Shown here: positions 47,453-57,290 of the stretch, one piece after another
Layout: each line of letters begins with the position of its first letter
Position numbering within the stretch: the stretch's first letter is position 1
From: Angomonas deanei
Taxonomy: Eukaryota > Euglenozoa > Kinetoplastea > Trypanosomatida > Trypanosomatidae
Assembly: GCA_903995115.1 (NCBI GenBank)
Contig: LR877172.1
Coordinates: forward strand, 292,001-356,000
Direction of reading: 5' to 3'
Length of the DNA: 64,000 bases
Position numbers and translations under genes: made by a program
The notes under the pieces: model-generated
What the model was told of the DNA's origin: nothing
The model's input: only the letters and a program-made list of their open reading frames with translations
Databases searched by the model: none

Positions 47453-50400
47453 TTACTTTTTTTTGCCGTTCCCAGCTTTTTTTGTTTCTTTCAGACGACC
47501 ATAGTTAATGAATACGGCTAACGCATCGTCTTTTACGCTGTATAGAGGGAGCACGGTGTGATTGGCGCAGTGATCATCGAGAAAAGACTCCAATATCATA
47601 TTACCCTTATCCTTGTCCTTTTGTTTGTCAGACGTGGCGGTGTCCTTGATTTCCTTTCCTTCGCGAACAAGGGCGTCTGTGATTTCCCTAACGCTTTCTC
47701 GGAAGACCAACACTCGGTTCAGGGAGCTCACAAATTTGTCACACAGAGCTTTAGCTTCTTTTCGAATGGGATCAGATTGCGAACAGTCGGCAAACTCCAC
47801 CTCTATTTTACTCCCCGAAAACAGGCTGCGCACCTCCTCGCAAATGTTGTCGGGTGATACATCGTCATTTCTCGAAATGTTCGCATTATGAGAGCTGTTC
47901 ACTAATCGCTTTCCGTCTATTAAGCACCACCGCATATTCTTCCTCTTCAGCGTCTTATTGAAAATATGCGATTCACCATTGAGACAGAGACTGGCTCTGA
48001 TATTCCCCCGCCAGAGATTAACCGAGGCCTCCATCACACTCGCCGTGCACGTGGCGGAGTGCTGCAGTCGACGGACAGCAATGCCGTTAAGAACTAAATC
48101 CTTCCTGGGAAGTGATTTTACGTGTTTTCCAATGTTACACAGCTCTAGCAAGTCCACGTTGATGCAAAAAGCCGACAGCGGCACATCAGACACACAGCAG
48201 GCGGATATGAAGTTGTCCAGCAGACACGCGAACGCAATGGGCGACTTGGCGATTTGGCACTCAAAAAGCACCCCACTTGTGAGAAAGCTGCGGTTTACTA
48301 GTGATTCACTGGGAACGAAGGAAGGGTCCAATGTTAGGGTGATAGGGATCCCAAATAGTTTCGCTGTTTCGAAAATGCTCTGACAGTACTTTTTAAGTGC
48401 ATCCTCTTGCTCCGATAAAATTCTTTGTGTTTCACGGGAAATTTTGCACGACTGCGACAAGACACTTGATATTTTCCCTATTTCCGTTGCTATCACCTCG
48501 ACTGACTCGACTCTACTTCTTAGTTTGGCAATTTCCTCCGGTGGCGGACGGCTGCCGATTTGGCGTGGGTGCACCGCGTTGAGCCAGATGGCGTGGGATA
48601 CCGTGATCTCGACACTTCCCGAAAAGTTAAAAAACGTCAACAGGTGATAAAAAGACAAGAGGGAGTCGAGGTAGTGGTCCTGGACTCCATCATTTCGGGG
48701 TAGCGGAGTGGTGTAGAGTACAAACGGTGTTTCCTTGTGATACAACTGGTAGTAGGAGTCGGGGACACTGTCCTGCATGCCCAGGAAGGACGCGCACGAC
48801 AGGTGGGGTAAGTTGGAGAGGACGGAGCTTCGGCCGCCGCTGTCCACCACAAACTCTGCCCCCAGACTCTGATTAACAGGGGTGGGCAAAACCATCTGGG
48901 GTGCGAATGCAATCGGGACCGTGCCGTGCAGCTGTCCGATAATGTGAATGGTCTGCACAATGTCAAAGAACACTTGCTGGGCAACTTGACTAACGCGTTG
49001 CCGGAGTTTCGGAGGGGGCTTTCTGGGCCATTCTTCCTTTTTGACATTGTTGTTGTGTATTTCCTGAATCACACGACCCGCGATGCGATCTCCGTACTTT
49101 TCCACTGTTTCCAGTGCCTGCACAATTTCTATTGGATCCCCAGGCAAATCTGCGGTGGCAAGTACTTCTTCACACGTTTTTCTCTTTTCGGGGTTTATAT
49201 TGATGAGACCTTCTATGATTTCCGCCATTTTTGGTTTTCTTTGGGTGAACCACTCCGGCAGTATCCCGGACCGCCACACCTCGCTCATGATATTGAAACG
49301 GTCCCGAAAGCCCTTTCCCAGTATCGCCAGCCACATTTCAAGCGCTATCATTCCTATACTAAATTCATCCACCTTAAAGTTGTACTTGAGTCCTTTTTCC
49401 TGCTCCGGGGCACAGTACAAAACCGAACCACACTCTCCTGTAAGATTCGCATTGCCAAATGCGTCGAACTCCAGAGGAGTTTTAACATCGTCGAACTCCA
49501 AGGAGCTGGCGCTTTTCTTGACCATATTGACTTCTCGTGCCAGCCCAAAATCCACCACCCGAATAAGACCAACATCTTCACTGTTGTCATTTTTTTCTAC
49601 TTCAAACAGCACATTATCCGGTTTCAGGTCCCGGTGCACAATGTGCTCATGGTGCGTGTGAGAAATCACATTTAGCAATTGCCGCAGAATCGACGCCGCG
49701 ACGGCTTCTCCCTTTTCAGATATAAAAAGCCCCTTTTTACCATTCTGGTCGCTCTCGTCGATAAGGTGTCTTAATGACCTAGCGGAACACAGTTCCATTT
49801 GAATATAGAGAGTTTGGTACACTTTACATTTGCCACGCTCCGACAGCGTCCCGTCACTTGACGCGTCGTCACTGTCGTCCGTTGTGCCAGAAAAATCCGA
49901 GTCATCGCTGGAGGAGTAACTCCGGCTTGAGCTCCCTCCGCTACTCGATGAGTGTTCGCTGGCCGACGAGTCCTCCTCCTCAATAAATTGCACCAAATCC
50001 TCCCCGCACCCATCCTCCACCCAGGCATCGTAGTATCGGACGACGTTCTTGTGATTAATGGCGGCGAGCGTCTGGACCTCGCGGATTACCTTCGCCGAGC
50101 GTTTTTCGTCCATGATAACCTTTTTGACCGCGTAGAGAACACCGTCAATTTTCTTTCTACAAACGTAAACGGGGGCGAAGCCTCCCGATCCTAACAACCG
50201 CTGTTGGATAAACTCGTTTTGGTATCTTCCTTTGAGGCTCTTTTGCTGTTTCGGAGCTTCTCCGTCCGTCTCCCAGAACCACTTGAGTAGGTCTTCTTTG
50301 GTGGGGGCGCTGGATATTGATTTTTGAATCTCCTCGTTAAAAACACCAGTAAACATGTCTGTTTTCCACGGTAGACACTTCAGAGCAGATTCGGGAACGA

Positions 50401-51028
50401 TACCGCTACCCTTAATAAGATAGCGCGAGAGCCACTCGAAATTACAGTTCATCTCCTCTACGGACTCGGGGTCCTTCATCTCGCAGCATTTCCGAAGGAG
50501 GTGGAGAGTAAGAAAGCTAAGTTTAAGCGCGTCCTTCGCTTTCAAAGGAACAGGCGTCGAGGAAGGGGACCGATTGCTGTTCTTGTCCACTATGTCAATG
50601 TCCATCTGCCGCTCTTCCTTCTCTCTGGGGTCATCCTCTATCGCAGCCGAAACGATCGCCGTCACTTGCAGCAGTAACGGCACGCCGCTCGCTCGGCATA
50701 TTTCGATGCATCCCAAAATGTCTTTCCGAATGTTTTGTATTTCATTTTTGGAAAACGGACTAATACCCGACTTGGGCGCAATTATACGAAGCGTAATGTC
50801 CGGCGGGGCGTAAGGGTAACCAGGAGCTAGAACAACATCCAGGTGGACGCGTCGATTAGGGACGGACTGTGAAGCCAGTGGAATAACAAGCCTGCGGTGA
50901 GTTTTCTTTCCACTAACCTGGACATTTTCGTAAGTGTCGCATATCATTTGAATCTCCTCCTCTATTTCTTCCTGCACATTCGCATCCCTTGAAAAAATAA
51001 TGTGATCCAGCTGCGTTTCAACCGACAT
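47453..51028 (-). CDS. GCN2-type eIF2-alpha kinase
   Basis: The ATG at 51028 (MSVETQLDHIIF) gives 1191 residues; the frame upstream translates poly-Leu/Lys spacer. Domains in order: RWD (about residues 15-125, with LAPGYPYAPPDITLRI); kinase (about 290-650) with LGSGGFAPVYVCRK, YAVKKV, a long Ser/Asp/Glu insert (about 365-415), HRDLKPDNVLFE (His 465), VDFGLAREV and APEQEKG; a HisRS-like region (about 720-960) with VFFDIVQTIHIIGQLHGTVP and FVVDSGGRSSVLSNLP; and a basic C-terminal part. This is the full GCN2 architecture. Such kinases phosphorylate eIF2-alpha on sensing uncharged tRNA or stalled ribosomes. The RWD would bind a GCN1-like partner. Confidence 0.92.
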   Translation of the reverse strand: MSVETQLDHIIFSRDANVQEEIEEEIQMICDTYENVQVSGKKTHRRLVIPLASQSVPNRRVHLDVVLAPGYPYAPPDITLRIIAPKSGISPFSKNEIQNIRKDILGCIEICRASGVPLLLQVTAIVSAAIEDDPREKEERQMDIDIVDKNSNRSPSSTPVPLKAKDALKLSFLTLHLLRKCCEMKDPESVEEMNCNFEWLSRYLIKGSGIVPESALKCLPWKTDMFTGVFNEEIQKSISSAPTKEDLLKWFWETDGEAPKQQKSLKGRYQNEFIQQRLLGSGGFAPVYVCRKKIDGVLYAVKKVIMDEKRSAKVIREVQTLAAINHKNVVRYYDAWVEDGCGEDLVQFIEEEDSSASEHSSSSGGSSSRSYSSSDDSDFSGTTDDSDDASSDGTLSERGKCKVYQTLYIQMELCSARSLRHLIDESDQNGKKGLFISEKGEAVAASILRQLLNVISHTHHEHIVHRDLKPDNVLFEVEKNDNSEDVGLIRVVDFGLAREVNMVKKSASSLEFDDVKTPLEFDAFGNANLTGECGSVLYCAPEQEKGLKYNFKVDEFSIGMIALEMWLAILGKGFRDRFNIMSEVWRSGILPEWFTQRKPKMAEIIEGLININPEKRKTCEEVLATADLPGDPIEIVQALETVEKYGDRIAGRVIQEIHNNNVKKEEWPRKPPPKLRQRVSQVAQQVFFDIVQTIHIIGQLHGTVPIAFAPQMVLPTPVNQSLGAEFVVDSGGRSSVLSNLPHLSCASFLGMQDSVPDSYYQLYHKETPFVLYTTPLPRNDGVQDHYLDSLLSFYHLLTFFNFSGSVEITVSHAIWLNAVHPRQIGSRPPPEEIAKLRSRVESVEVIATEIGKISSVLSQSCKISRETQRILSEQEDALKKYCQSIFETAKLFGIPITLTLDPSFVPSESLVNRSFLTSGVLFECQIAKSPIAFACLLDNFISACCVSDVPLSAFCINVDLLELCNIGKHVKSLPRKDLVLNGIAVRRLQHSATCTASVMEASVNLWRGNIRASLCLNGESHIFNKTLKRKNMRWCLIDGKRLVNSSHNANISRNDDVSPDNICEEVRSLFSGSKIEVEFADCSQSDPIRKEAKALCDKFVSSLNRVLVFRESVREITDALVREGKEIKDTATSDKQKDKDKGNMILESFLDDHCANHTVLPLYSVKDDALAVFINYGRLKETKKAGNGKKK

Positions 51029-51193
51029 TTCGCTTTCTAAAACTTTTTTTTTTTTTTTGAATCCTCTGACAAAAGAAAAAGGAATATACCAGTGATTAAT
51101 GACATGCGGGTGGATACTGGGAACAATTAGAGAAGAAACTAACAGCAGCAACAACAACAATAACAACAACGAACAACCATTCAGCAGAGGATT

Positions 51194-54025
51194 CTAGTGC
51201 TGCGTAAGCCTCAGTTTAACAGCCCTACCTTGATGGTTCACAGCGAACATTCGTGCCGCGCCAGCGGACACCGTTGTTTCCACGGTTTGGGATGTGGCAC
51301 TGCTCACATAATGATTTTGCTCCCCTCGAGTTTTTATTGCATGGCAAACAACACACAGCGTTTGCATGTTTTCCTGTCGGGCCTCCCCCCCGCCCATACA
51401 AACCGGTATTATGTGGTCTGCATTCCAACACGCGCCAGGAGTAGGATTTGTCACAATTCGCTGAAGTAATTTCGGATGGTTCAACAAGTCCGGATGGTAC
51501 ACTTCCACGATTTTCACTCTGTCGGCCGGGGAACTCGTCCGTATAAGGCGCATATAGAGTGATTTACAGTCCACCCCGCACCGTGCACAAACCCCACCAT
51601 CATCGTCTGCCAGGGATCGGCGAATAAATCCAGATGACCTTTGAAAGTAAAACCGACGCCTGCAACTCCCACTGCAAAAGAGGGACACGTCGCACTCTTT
51701 TCCAATCACGGCACCCGGCACCGGCCTCGTGCGGTTGCCCAGCGAGACACCGCAATAGAGGCAGGTCGCATCATATTGAGCGCCATCCTTCCTTAGTGTG
51801 CAAAAGTAAAAGTGCGTTCCATACTGCCGTCTTATTTTCCACCAGAAGCCCCATCCCGCTCTCAGCGAGCGGGTGTACCGCGAGCGGGAGGCCGATTGAG
51901 CAGGGGACAACTTCGGGTTGCTCTCCCCGAAATTTGAAGGCGAGACCCAAGTCCCCCGTAACTTGCGACGACCGTACGACGACAGCCGGTAGTAATTCGC
52001 CAAAAACTGGTCAATTTGCTGCCAGAGCGGCAAGCTTCTCCGATGGACCACGTCGTGTGCCTCATCGGGGGAGAAGGTCCAGTAGGAACTCCCGTCGACC
52101 GACTTGACGTGAACCCTCTTGGTGTTTTTGCTCACGGTGAAGAGCAGTTGATGATCACTTGCTAGAGACGGTGCTTGGAAACAGCCAGTGTTGTTCAACC
52201 GCTCAGCGGCACGATTTTTCACCGTTGTGGGGAGCGTACAAAACTCAAGAAGATCCGCTTCGGTGATCCTCCTTGTTTCCTGGTGGCTGAGCTGTATTTT
52301 TTTCAAATGCTCCTCGTCGAAAGCATCACCCTCGCCGAACAAATAATAAACCGTTACGGCATTCTCTTGTCCCATTCTGTGGAGCCTGTCTTCCGCCTGC
52401 CTCATCCACGAAATGTTCGGGGGAAGTTCGCAAAAAACTGCGCACGTCGCGGTGGCCAAGGAGACTCCGACCGCACACGCCTTAATACTGACGATAGCGA
52501 CGTTAACCTTTTCTTGAGAAAAATCGTCCAACAACCTGCTCCTGTCGGGCTGCGGGACCGTCCCGTCGATCGTCAAATATAAAATGCCCCTACTACCCAA
52601 CTGCGCTTGAAGAAACCCAATAAGTTCTTTGTGGTGAGCAAACAACACCAGCCGTCCGTGGCAAGATAGGAGGGACTCCACGGCCCGCATTATTCCCTCG
52701 CTCTTCCGCCGCCAGGAAGCACAATACTTGGTCGCAAAATTACCACCCCTATTCGTAGAACGGGAGGATACTTTTACTGGGTAGAGAAAACGCGCTTTTT
52801 GTGGCAAATCAAGTACATCTTTTTTAAGACGTCTGATCATGCATTTTGACCGGACAAAACTGGAAAACTCGTTCATTCTGGTGCATTTTCCGATGCGCAA
52901 ATAGGGCTCAACGAATACATGGCAGTATTGCACTGCGAATTCCCATCTTGTTTTCCCCAGGGCACCGGGGCACACCATATCAATTTGGTTAAACATGTCA
53001 AATACCGACAGCGACAATGGGGAGCCCGTGAGCAGAAGACAAAAGGGAATCTCTCGAGAAAGTCGGAGCAGGAGTTCAGTGTACTGGGCGTCCTTTCCTG
53101 AGCTATTTGTATGGATAAAATGACTTTCATCGCAAATCACATTTACCCATTTTATACCGGAAATAATGTCTTGAAGTTGGACAAGCATTTGGTAGCTTAT
53201 GATCACAATTTTTGGGGTTTCCTTTAACGACGGCATATCACTAGAGTCGTGCACTACCAAAACGTCTTGAAGGGAAACTTGCTCGAACAGATACTTTTCC
53301 ACTGCTTCGGCCCATATAAACTTAATGGTTGAGGGACACACAATCAAGCATGGATAGGATTTCAGGGAGGCAATGACACCGAGTGCGAACAACGTTTTTC
53401 CTACGCCCATCTCGTCTGCCACTAATGCTCGACCTCCCATTGAAAGAGCCCTGACTATACCCTCCCGTTGGTGTTGCTTGAGAATTAGGTTTAGCGCACT
53501 CGGAATATCAGCCCTGACAGTGTCGGCTTCTCCCTTTGTAGAGGTAAACAGATGTACCATTTTATCAGGTGGAAAATTTACCACGTATTTTCCGAGGGTG
53601 GCTGATTCAAGCTCCTCCAACAAATTATCGTATAGTTCCCTCGCCACGGAGTACCGATTCTCGCTCTTTTTGGTTAGAGACTTTCCAAGGGCGGAGGAGA
53701 ACTCATGAAGCACGCTAAGCGTCTCGTCCACGTGTTCAAAGTTTTTGAACAAAATCTCAACCTCGTCGGTCATAAAGTTGAGCTCGACACTGATCAACTT
53801 CATTTTCGCCGTGCTCATTTTCCCTGCCGTTATGCACGGTACACATTTTCGGAAGGCGCGGTGGTTGAGGTCGTTAATCCTCTCAATAAATTTCTCGAAC
53901 TCAGCGGCGAAGTTCAGAGTTTTACATTTGCACACGAAAGCACACCCATAGAGTAATTGCTGAAACTCTAGTGGATTTCGACACTCCAGGCATATGCGTT
54001 CCTCCTCAGGGAGAAATAGCTCCAT
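51194..54025 (-). CDS. SNF2-family helicase with C-terminal HNH domain (ZRANB3-like)
   Basis: The first ATG in frame is 54025 (MELFLPEEERICLEC); upstream codons begin with GTG after a stop. The 943-residue protein has an N-terminal four-Cys module (CLEC...CKC), then a SNF2 ATPase: LKQHQREGI, ADEMGVGKTLFALGV (Walker A), VICDESHF (DESH box), LLTGSPLS, and the C-terminal lobe with AHHKELI and RLHRMGQENAVTVYYL. Near residue 870 comes an HNH nuclease motif, CWNADHIIPVCMGGGEA with N.QTLCVVCHAIKT. SNF2 plus HNH is the build of human ZRANB3, a fork-remodelling ATPase with structure-specific nuclease activity. A replication-fork repair role is inferred from that. Confidence 0.85.
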   Translation of the reverse strand: MELFLPEEERICLECRNPLEFQQLLYGCAFVCKCKTLNFAAEFEKFIERINDLNHRAFRKCVPCITAGKMSTAKMKLISVELNFMTDEVEILFKNFEHVDETLSVLHEFSSALGKSLTKKSENRYSVARELYDNLLEELESATLGKYVVNFPPDKMVHLFTSTKGEADTVRADIPSALNLILKQHQREGIVRALSMGGRALVADEMGVGKTLFALGVIASLKSYPCLIVCPSTIKFIWAEAVEKYLFEQVSLQDVLVVHDSSDMPSLKETPKIVIISYQMLVQLQDIISGIKWVNVICDESHFIHTNSSGKDAQYTELLLRLSREIPFCLLLTGSPLSLSVFDMFNQIDMVCPGALGKTRWEFAVQYCHVFVEPYLRIGKCTRMNEFSSFVRSKCMIRRLKKDVLDLPQKARFLYPVKVSSRSTNRGGNFATKYCASWRRKSEGIMRAVESLLSCHGRLVLFAHHKELIGFLQAQLGSRGILYLTIDGTVPQPDRSRLLDDFSQEKVNVAIVSIKACAVGVSLATATCAVFCELPPNISWMRQAEDRLHRMGQENAVTVYYLFGEGDAFDEEHLKKIQLSHQETRRITEADLLEFCTLPTTVKNRAAERLNNTGCFQAPSLASDHQLLFTVSKNTKRVHVKSVDGSSYWTFSPDEAHDVVHRRSLPLWQQIDQFLANYYRLSSYGRRKLRGTWVSPSNFGESNPKLSPAQSASRSRYTRSLRAGWGFWWKIRRQYGTHFYFCTLRKDGAQYDATCLYCGVSLGNRTRPVPGAVIGKECDVSLFCSGSCRRRFYFQRSSGFIRRSLADDDGGVCARCGVDCKSLYMRLIRTSSPADRVKIVEVYHPDLLNHPKLLQRIVTNPTPGACWNADHIIPVCMGGGEARQENMQTLCVVCHAIKTRGEQNHYVSSATSQTVETTVSAGAARMFAVNHQGRAVKLRLTQH

Positions 54026-54276
54026 CTCATCGAGGATCGGGAGGGGACGGCGGCAGCAACGCGGATCTTTTGTCGTCACCCTTTTCTATAAAACTTTTAT
54101 TGCGTAGAAGAGGAAGAATAGACACTGAACCTTTTACCATGATTTACTTTTGACCCATGCTGTTCACACCTTTCTCCCGTTCGTTTTACTGCTTTTTTTT
54201 TTTTTTTCCTCGCGTTAGGACGCGAACACCGCAACAAAAATAGTGAGAACAAACAAAAAAACAAACAAAAAAAAAA

Positions 54277-55146
54277 TTAGGAAGCAAATAATGACTGCGT
54301 TATGGAGTCATTTTTACTAATAGGAGAAATTTCTTTGTGCGCGGAAAAGGTATGATACTCGGAAGGAGTGCGGTACTCCGCCTCCACACCCCGGGTTTCC
54401 ACCTTGTCGTCGCCGCCCAGTTTTGCAAAAGCGGCTTCACGAACTTCATTTTCGATAGTTTCAGTGGTTTGCACCCTCCCGTCACGCACATAAATAACGC
54501 GGTGCGCGTATTGCTTCATGTAAACGTCGTGAGAAACCATCACCATTGTGAGTTTTCTTTCGCGGTTTAGTTTAAGTAGGATTCTCATCACCAAGGCGGT
54601 ATTTTTAGTGTCCAGATCACCCGTCGGTTCGTCTAGGAACAAAACGTCGGGGTCATTGGCAAGCGCTCTTGCTATGGCCACTCGTTGTTGCTCCCCACCC
54701 GACATCATGGAAGGAAAGTGCGTTAGGCGTTCTCCGAGTCCCACTTGTTTAAGCAAGAACGTGGCTCTTTCCTTGATTTCGTGCACCGATAGCTCCCCGG
54801 CAATTACCATTGGCAATGAAACGTTATCCACCGCGCTCATTGTGGGCAAGAGATTGAATGACTGGAAAACAAACCCAATACGCTCGGAGCGAAGGGACGC
54901 CAGCTGCGCATCGGGCGAATTTTGAGTTATGCGGTTTTCAAACATGTAAAGATTTCCTTTCGTCGGTGTGTCAATGGTGCCTAGAATATTTAAAAGCGAA
55001 CTTTTCCCTCCACCACTCGTCCCGTAAATGAGCAAAAACTCACCACTAAAGACTTCCACTTCAACGCCTCGTAACGCAGATATACCTTCAGTGCCCAAGA
55101 GGTACGTCTTGTGGATATTTTCACACTTTACTACCGTGGTTTCCAT
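54277..55146 (-). CDS. LolD/MacB-type ABC transporter ATP-binding protein
   Basis: The first ATG is at 55146 (METTVVKCENIHKTYLLG); the open frame upstream starts with TTG. The 289-residue protein is a single ABC ATPase: Walker A GTSGGGKSSLL, Q-loop FVFQSFNLLPT, signature MSGGEQQRVAIARAL, Walker B VLFLDEPTGDLD and H-loop MVMVSHD. The pattern (GEQQRVAIARAL, DEPTGDLD) is of the bacterial LolD/MacB/FtsE type. It has no membrane domain, so it needs a partner permease, which is not in this window. A C-terminal extension of about 60 residues is unique. Eukaryotic relatives exist in plants and kinetoplastids; ancient transfer from bacteria or plastid is possible. Confidence 0.85.
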   Translation of the reverse strand: METTVVKCENIHKTYLLGTEGISALRGVEVEVFSGEFLLIYGTSGGGKSSLLNILGTIDTPTKGNLYMFENRITQNSPDAQLASLRSERIGFVFQSFNLLPTMSAVDNVSLPMVIAGELSVHEIKERATFLLKQVGLGERLTHFPSMMSGGEQQRVAIARALANDPDVLFLDEPTGDLDTKNTALVMRILLKLNRERKLTMVMVSHDVYMKQYAHRVIYVRDGRVQTTETIENEVREAAFAKLGGDDKVETRGVEAEYRTPSEYHTFSAHKEISPISKNDSITQSLFAS

Positions 55147-55155
55147 GCCGATCAA

Positions 55156-55547
55156 TTTGTGCCGAGCGAAGAAATTCTGCGGAAATGAACAACGGCAAAT
55201 TTAGTGAACCCGAATGACGCGAGGTAATTGCCTAGTATTTAACCACCCGGTGGTTTAACTTTTCGTGCGTCTTTTTTCTTTTTTTGCTATTTCTACTACT
55301 TTTTTTTTTTTTGCGGAGAACCTTAAAAAAAAAAAAAAATGGAGCGGAACATATATTTGAAAAACACCAGATAAATATTAACAAAAAACACACAGACACA
55401 CAAAAAGATAGGCATAACTACAATAGTTATGGTATGTTTTTTTTTTTTTTTTTGATTTTCACTACTATTTCTACATCTACAGCTATGAATTATTGCCTAT
55501 TTAAAAAGAAGTCCTAGTTTCTAAAATAAATCAATAAAAAGATCTGA
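55156..55547. other. Intergenic spacer
   Basis: About 390 bases with T or A runs at 55300-55311, 55325-55339 and 55437-55453; no gene recognised. Confidence 0.6.
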
Positions 55548-56474
55548 CTACTGAAAAGAACCAGGGTACTGGACGTCCCAGAGAGCTGGTTTGCCTGGGC
55601 CTCCGTCCATCTGCTCGCGGGGAGTGAGTCTACCGGGAGGCTTTCTATTGGGTCTCGGAGGCTCCTTAATGTACATTGCGTTTCCTCTGATCTCACGGTT
55701 ATTCTCTGCGTATCTCGCCCAGTTTTCTCTGCCCTCGCGCTGATCCTCCAGGTCTTCCCAGGTTAGTTCCCAGGAGTCGTGGTGTTCGATCGCCAGTAGT
55801 ACCATGTGCTTTGCCGCTTTAATAATTTCTTCCTTCTCTTTCTCGGTTAAGTCGGCTATCTTTTGTGCTGGGTTACCGGCCCACATCTCCCCAGACGGAA
55901 TAATAGCTCCGGTTTGTAGGACGCTCGCGGCGGCCAGCATGGCGCCGGATTCAATTTGGCTGCCTTTCATGACAATCGCGTTCGCGCCAACAAATGAACA
56001 AGAGGCGATATCTGCCGACTCTACAATGGCCATAGGCTCTATTGTAGTCCACTTACCGATAGTGGTATTCCCTGTTATGACTGCTTTTTCCTGAATATTG
56101 CAACTTTCGCCTAAATATATGGTCTCACCTTGTTCTGCCCGGATAATCGCGTTGTATCCGATGTAATTCTTGCGCCCAACCCGAACGTCGCCGGTGATCA
56201 GGGCGCTGGGAGCTACGAAACAGTTATCCATCACGGAGGGGCGCTTTCCGTGCACTCTCAAAAGTCTGGGAATGCAGTAGAGAGCTTCTTTTGGTTGTGC
56301 CCCCATGAAATAATTACTAAAGTTGGTAACTGCCACTCCGGCCTTCTGCATTTTTACTCCAAGAACATCCAGTTTTTCAGAAAGCCATGTTCTCCTTTTC
56401 ACGGCCCACGAAGGGAGTTCGTTCGGCATGGCGGCCGATTTTGAAGCTTCCCTAAAAGCTCTGCTACGGAACAT
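55548..56474 (-). CDS. Gamma-carbonic-anhydrase-like protein (probably non-catalytic)
   Basis: The 308-residue protein has a basic N-terminus (MFRSRAFREASKSAAM) suited to mitochondrial import. A left-handed beta-helix of hexapeptide repeats spans about residues 85-195 (ITGDVRVGRKNYIGYNAI, TTIGKWTTIEPMAIVESA, FVGANAIVMKGS) and a long charged C-terminal helix follows. Gamma-CA homologues are matrix-facing subunits of respiratory complex I in plants and protists. The zinc-binding His residues of active gamma-CA are not seen: the segments that usually read VxHg...GHgaxxHgc show VITGN and GKWTTIEPM. It is thus likely a structural gamma-CA-like subunit. It is the first gene of the minus-strand array. 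Confidence 0.75.
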   Translation of the reverse strand: MFRSRAFREASKSAAMPNELPSWAVKRRTWLSEKLDVLGVKMQKAGVAVTNFSNYFMGAQPKEALYCIPRLLRVHGKRPSVMDNCFVAPSALITGDVRVGRKNYIGYNAIIRAEQGETIYLGESCNIQEKAVITGNTTIGKWTTIEPMAIVESADIASCSFVGANAIVMKGSQIESGAMLAAASVLQTGAIIPSGEMWAGNPAQKIADLTEKEKEEIIKAAKHMVLLAIEHHDSWELTWEDLEDQREGRENWARYAENNREIRGNAMYIKEPPRPNRKPPGRLTPREQMDGGPGKPALWDVQYPGSFQ

Positions 56475-56656
56475 TATCTCAGGGATTCCTCCTTGTTTTT
56501 TCTTTCTTTTTACCGGTTTTCTAACTATTCAGTCGGTATAACAATAATAAAAAAAAAAAAGGGAAAATAAATCGGATAAATAGGCAAACACGCTGATAGG
56601 CGTGTAGAAATACTCAGGCAAACGTCAAAATAATGCTTCTGAATTTTTTTTTTTTA

Positions 56657-56960
56657 AAGGGGTGGCGCGTGGGGTGCGTTCGTTTCGTGTGGGTGGCGGG
56701 TCGGTGCGCTTCCGCGGCGGGGGGCGGCCGGGGGCGCGGTTTCCGCGCCCGGGCAGCCCGGTTTGTGGGGTTTTCGGAGGGCGCGTGCGGGGCGGTGGTT
56801 TTTCCTCGGCCGCCCGCCATCGCCGGCGCGCTCTTTCCGATTTTGAGGCCCTCCCTGCGGCCCTTTCGGCCCTTCGCCCACCCCGGGGGGTGTCCGCGCG
56901 TTGTCCTCGGCCCCGCCCCCGAAGGTTCGTTCCCGAAAGACTCGCGCCCCATCCCAGACG
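56657..56960. other. GC-rich island at the strand switch
   Basis: A stretch of about 300 bases almost lacking A, beginning just after a T/A run at 56645-56656 and fading out by about 56960. It contains G-runs, CG dinucleotides in quantity and a perfect 8-bp hairpin, GGGCGCGG/CCGCGCCC with a TTT loop (56732-56750). Open frames appear on both strands only because stop codons are rare in GC-rich DNA. Confidence 0.8.
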
Positions 56961-57288
56961 GTGTTCTTGAACAGTTGGTTTGGACCCCCCTTCCCGTTCT
57001 TCAGCAGTATATCTCACAGCGGTGCGTCACCATATATGTATATATTTAAACCCATTTAGAGTTTTACTTTAGTTTTGATAAAGGCGGTTGTATATACCTA
57101 TAAAAGGAAATCCTTGACCCCGAAGTATTCGTTTGCTTCCCGAATGCAGGAGTTTAAATGATTACCAACCAAACAAGCCAACAAAAACAATAAAAAAACT
57201 CGCGCGGCATGCCGTCATACCCGTGAATCAATATCGCCTCGTTGCTTAAGATTACCGTCCATCATTGCCCCCCCGCTCCCTTTTACAA

Positions 57289-57290
57289 AG
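57289..57290 (+). promoter_or_regulatory. Predicted spliced-leader acceptor AG for the first GP63 gene
   Basis: A pyrimidine-rich tract (about 57264-57283) ends in TTTTACAAAG. No AG occurs between 57290 and the ATG at 57360, apart from sequence shared with the second copy. The second GP63 gene has a similar TTTCAAAG at 61963-61964. Confidence 0.5.

Noticed and set aside
54277-55146. Bacterial contamination as source of the ABC gene
   Set aside because: It sits in line with eukaryotic genes, with the same spacer type and no change in layout.
56625-57049. Open frames on both strands across the GC island
   Set aside because: They are Arg/Pro/Gly-rich, overlap each other, and exist only because stop codons are rare in GC-rich DNA.
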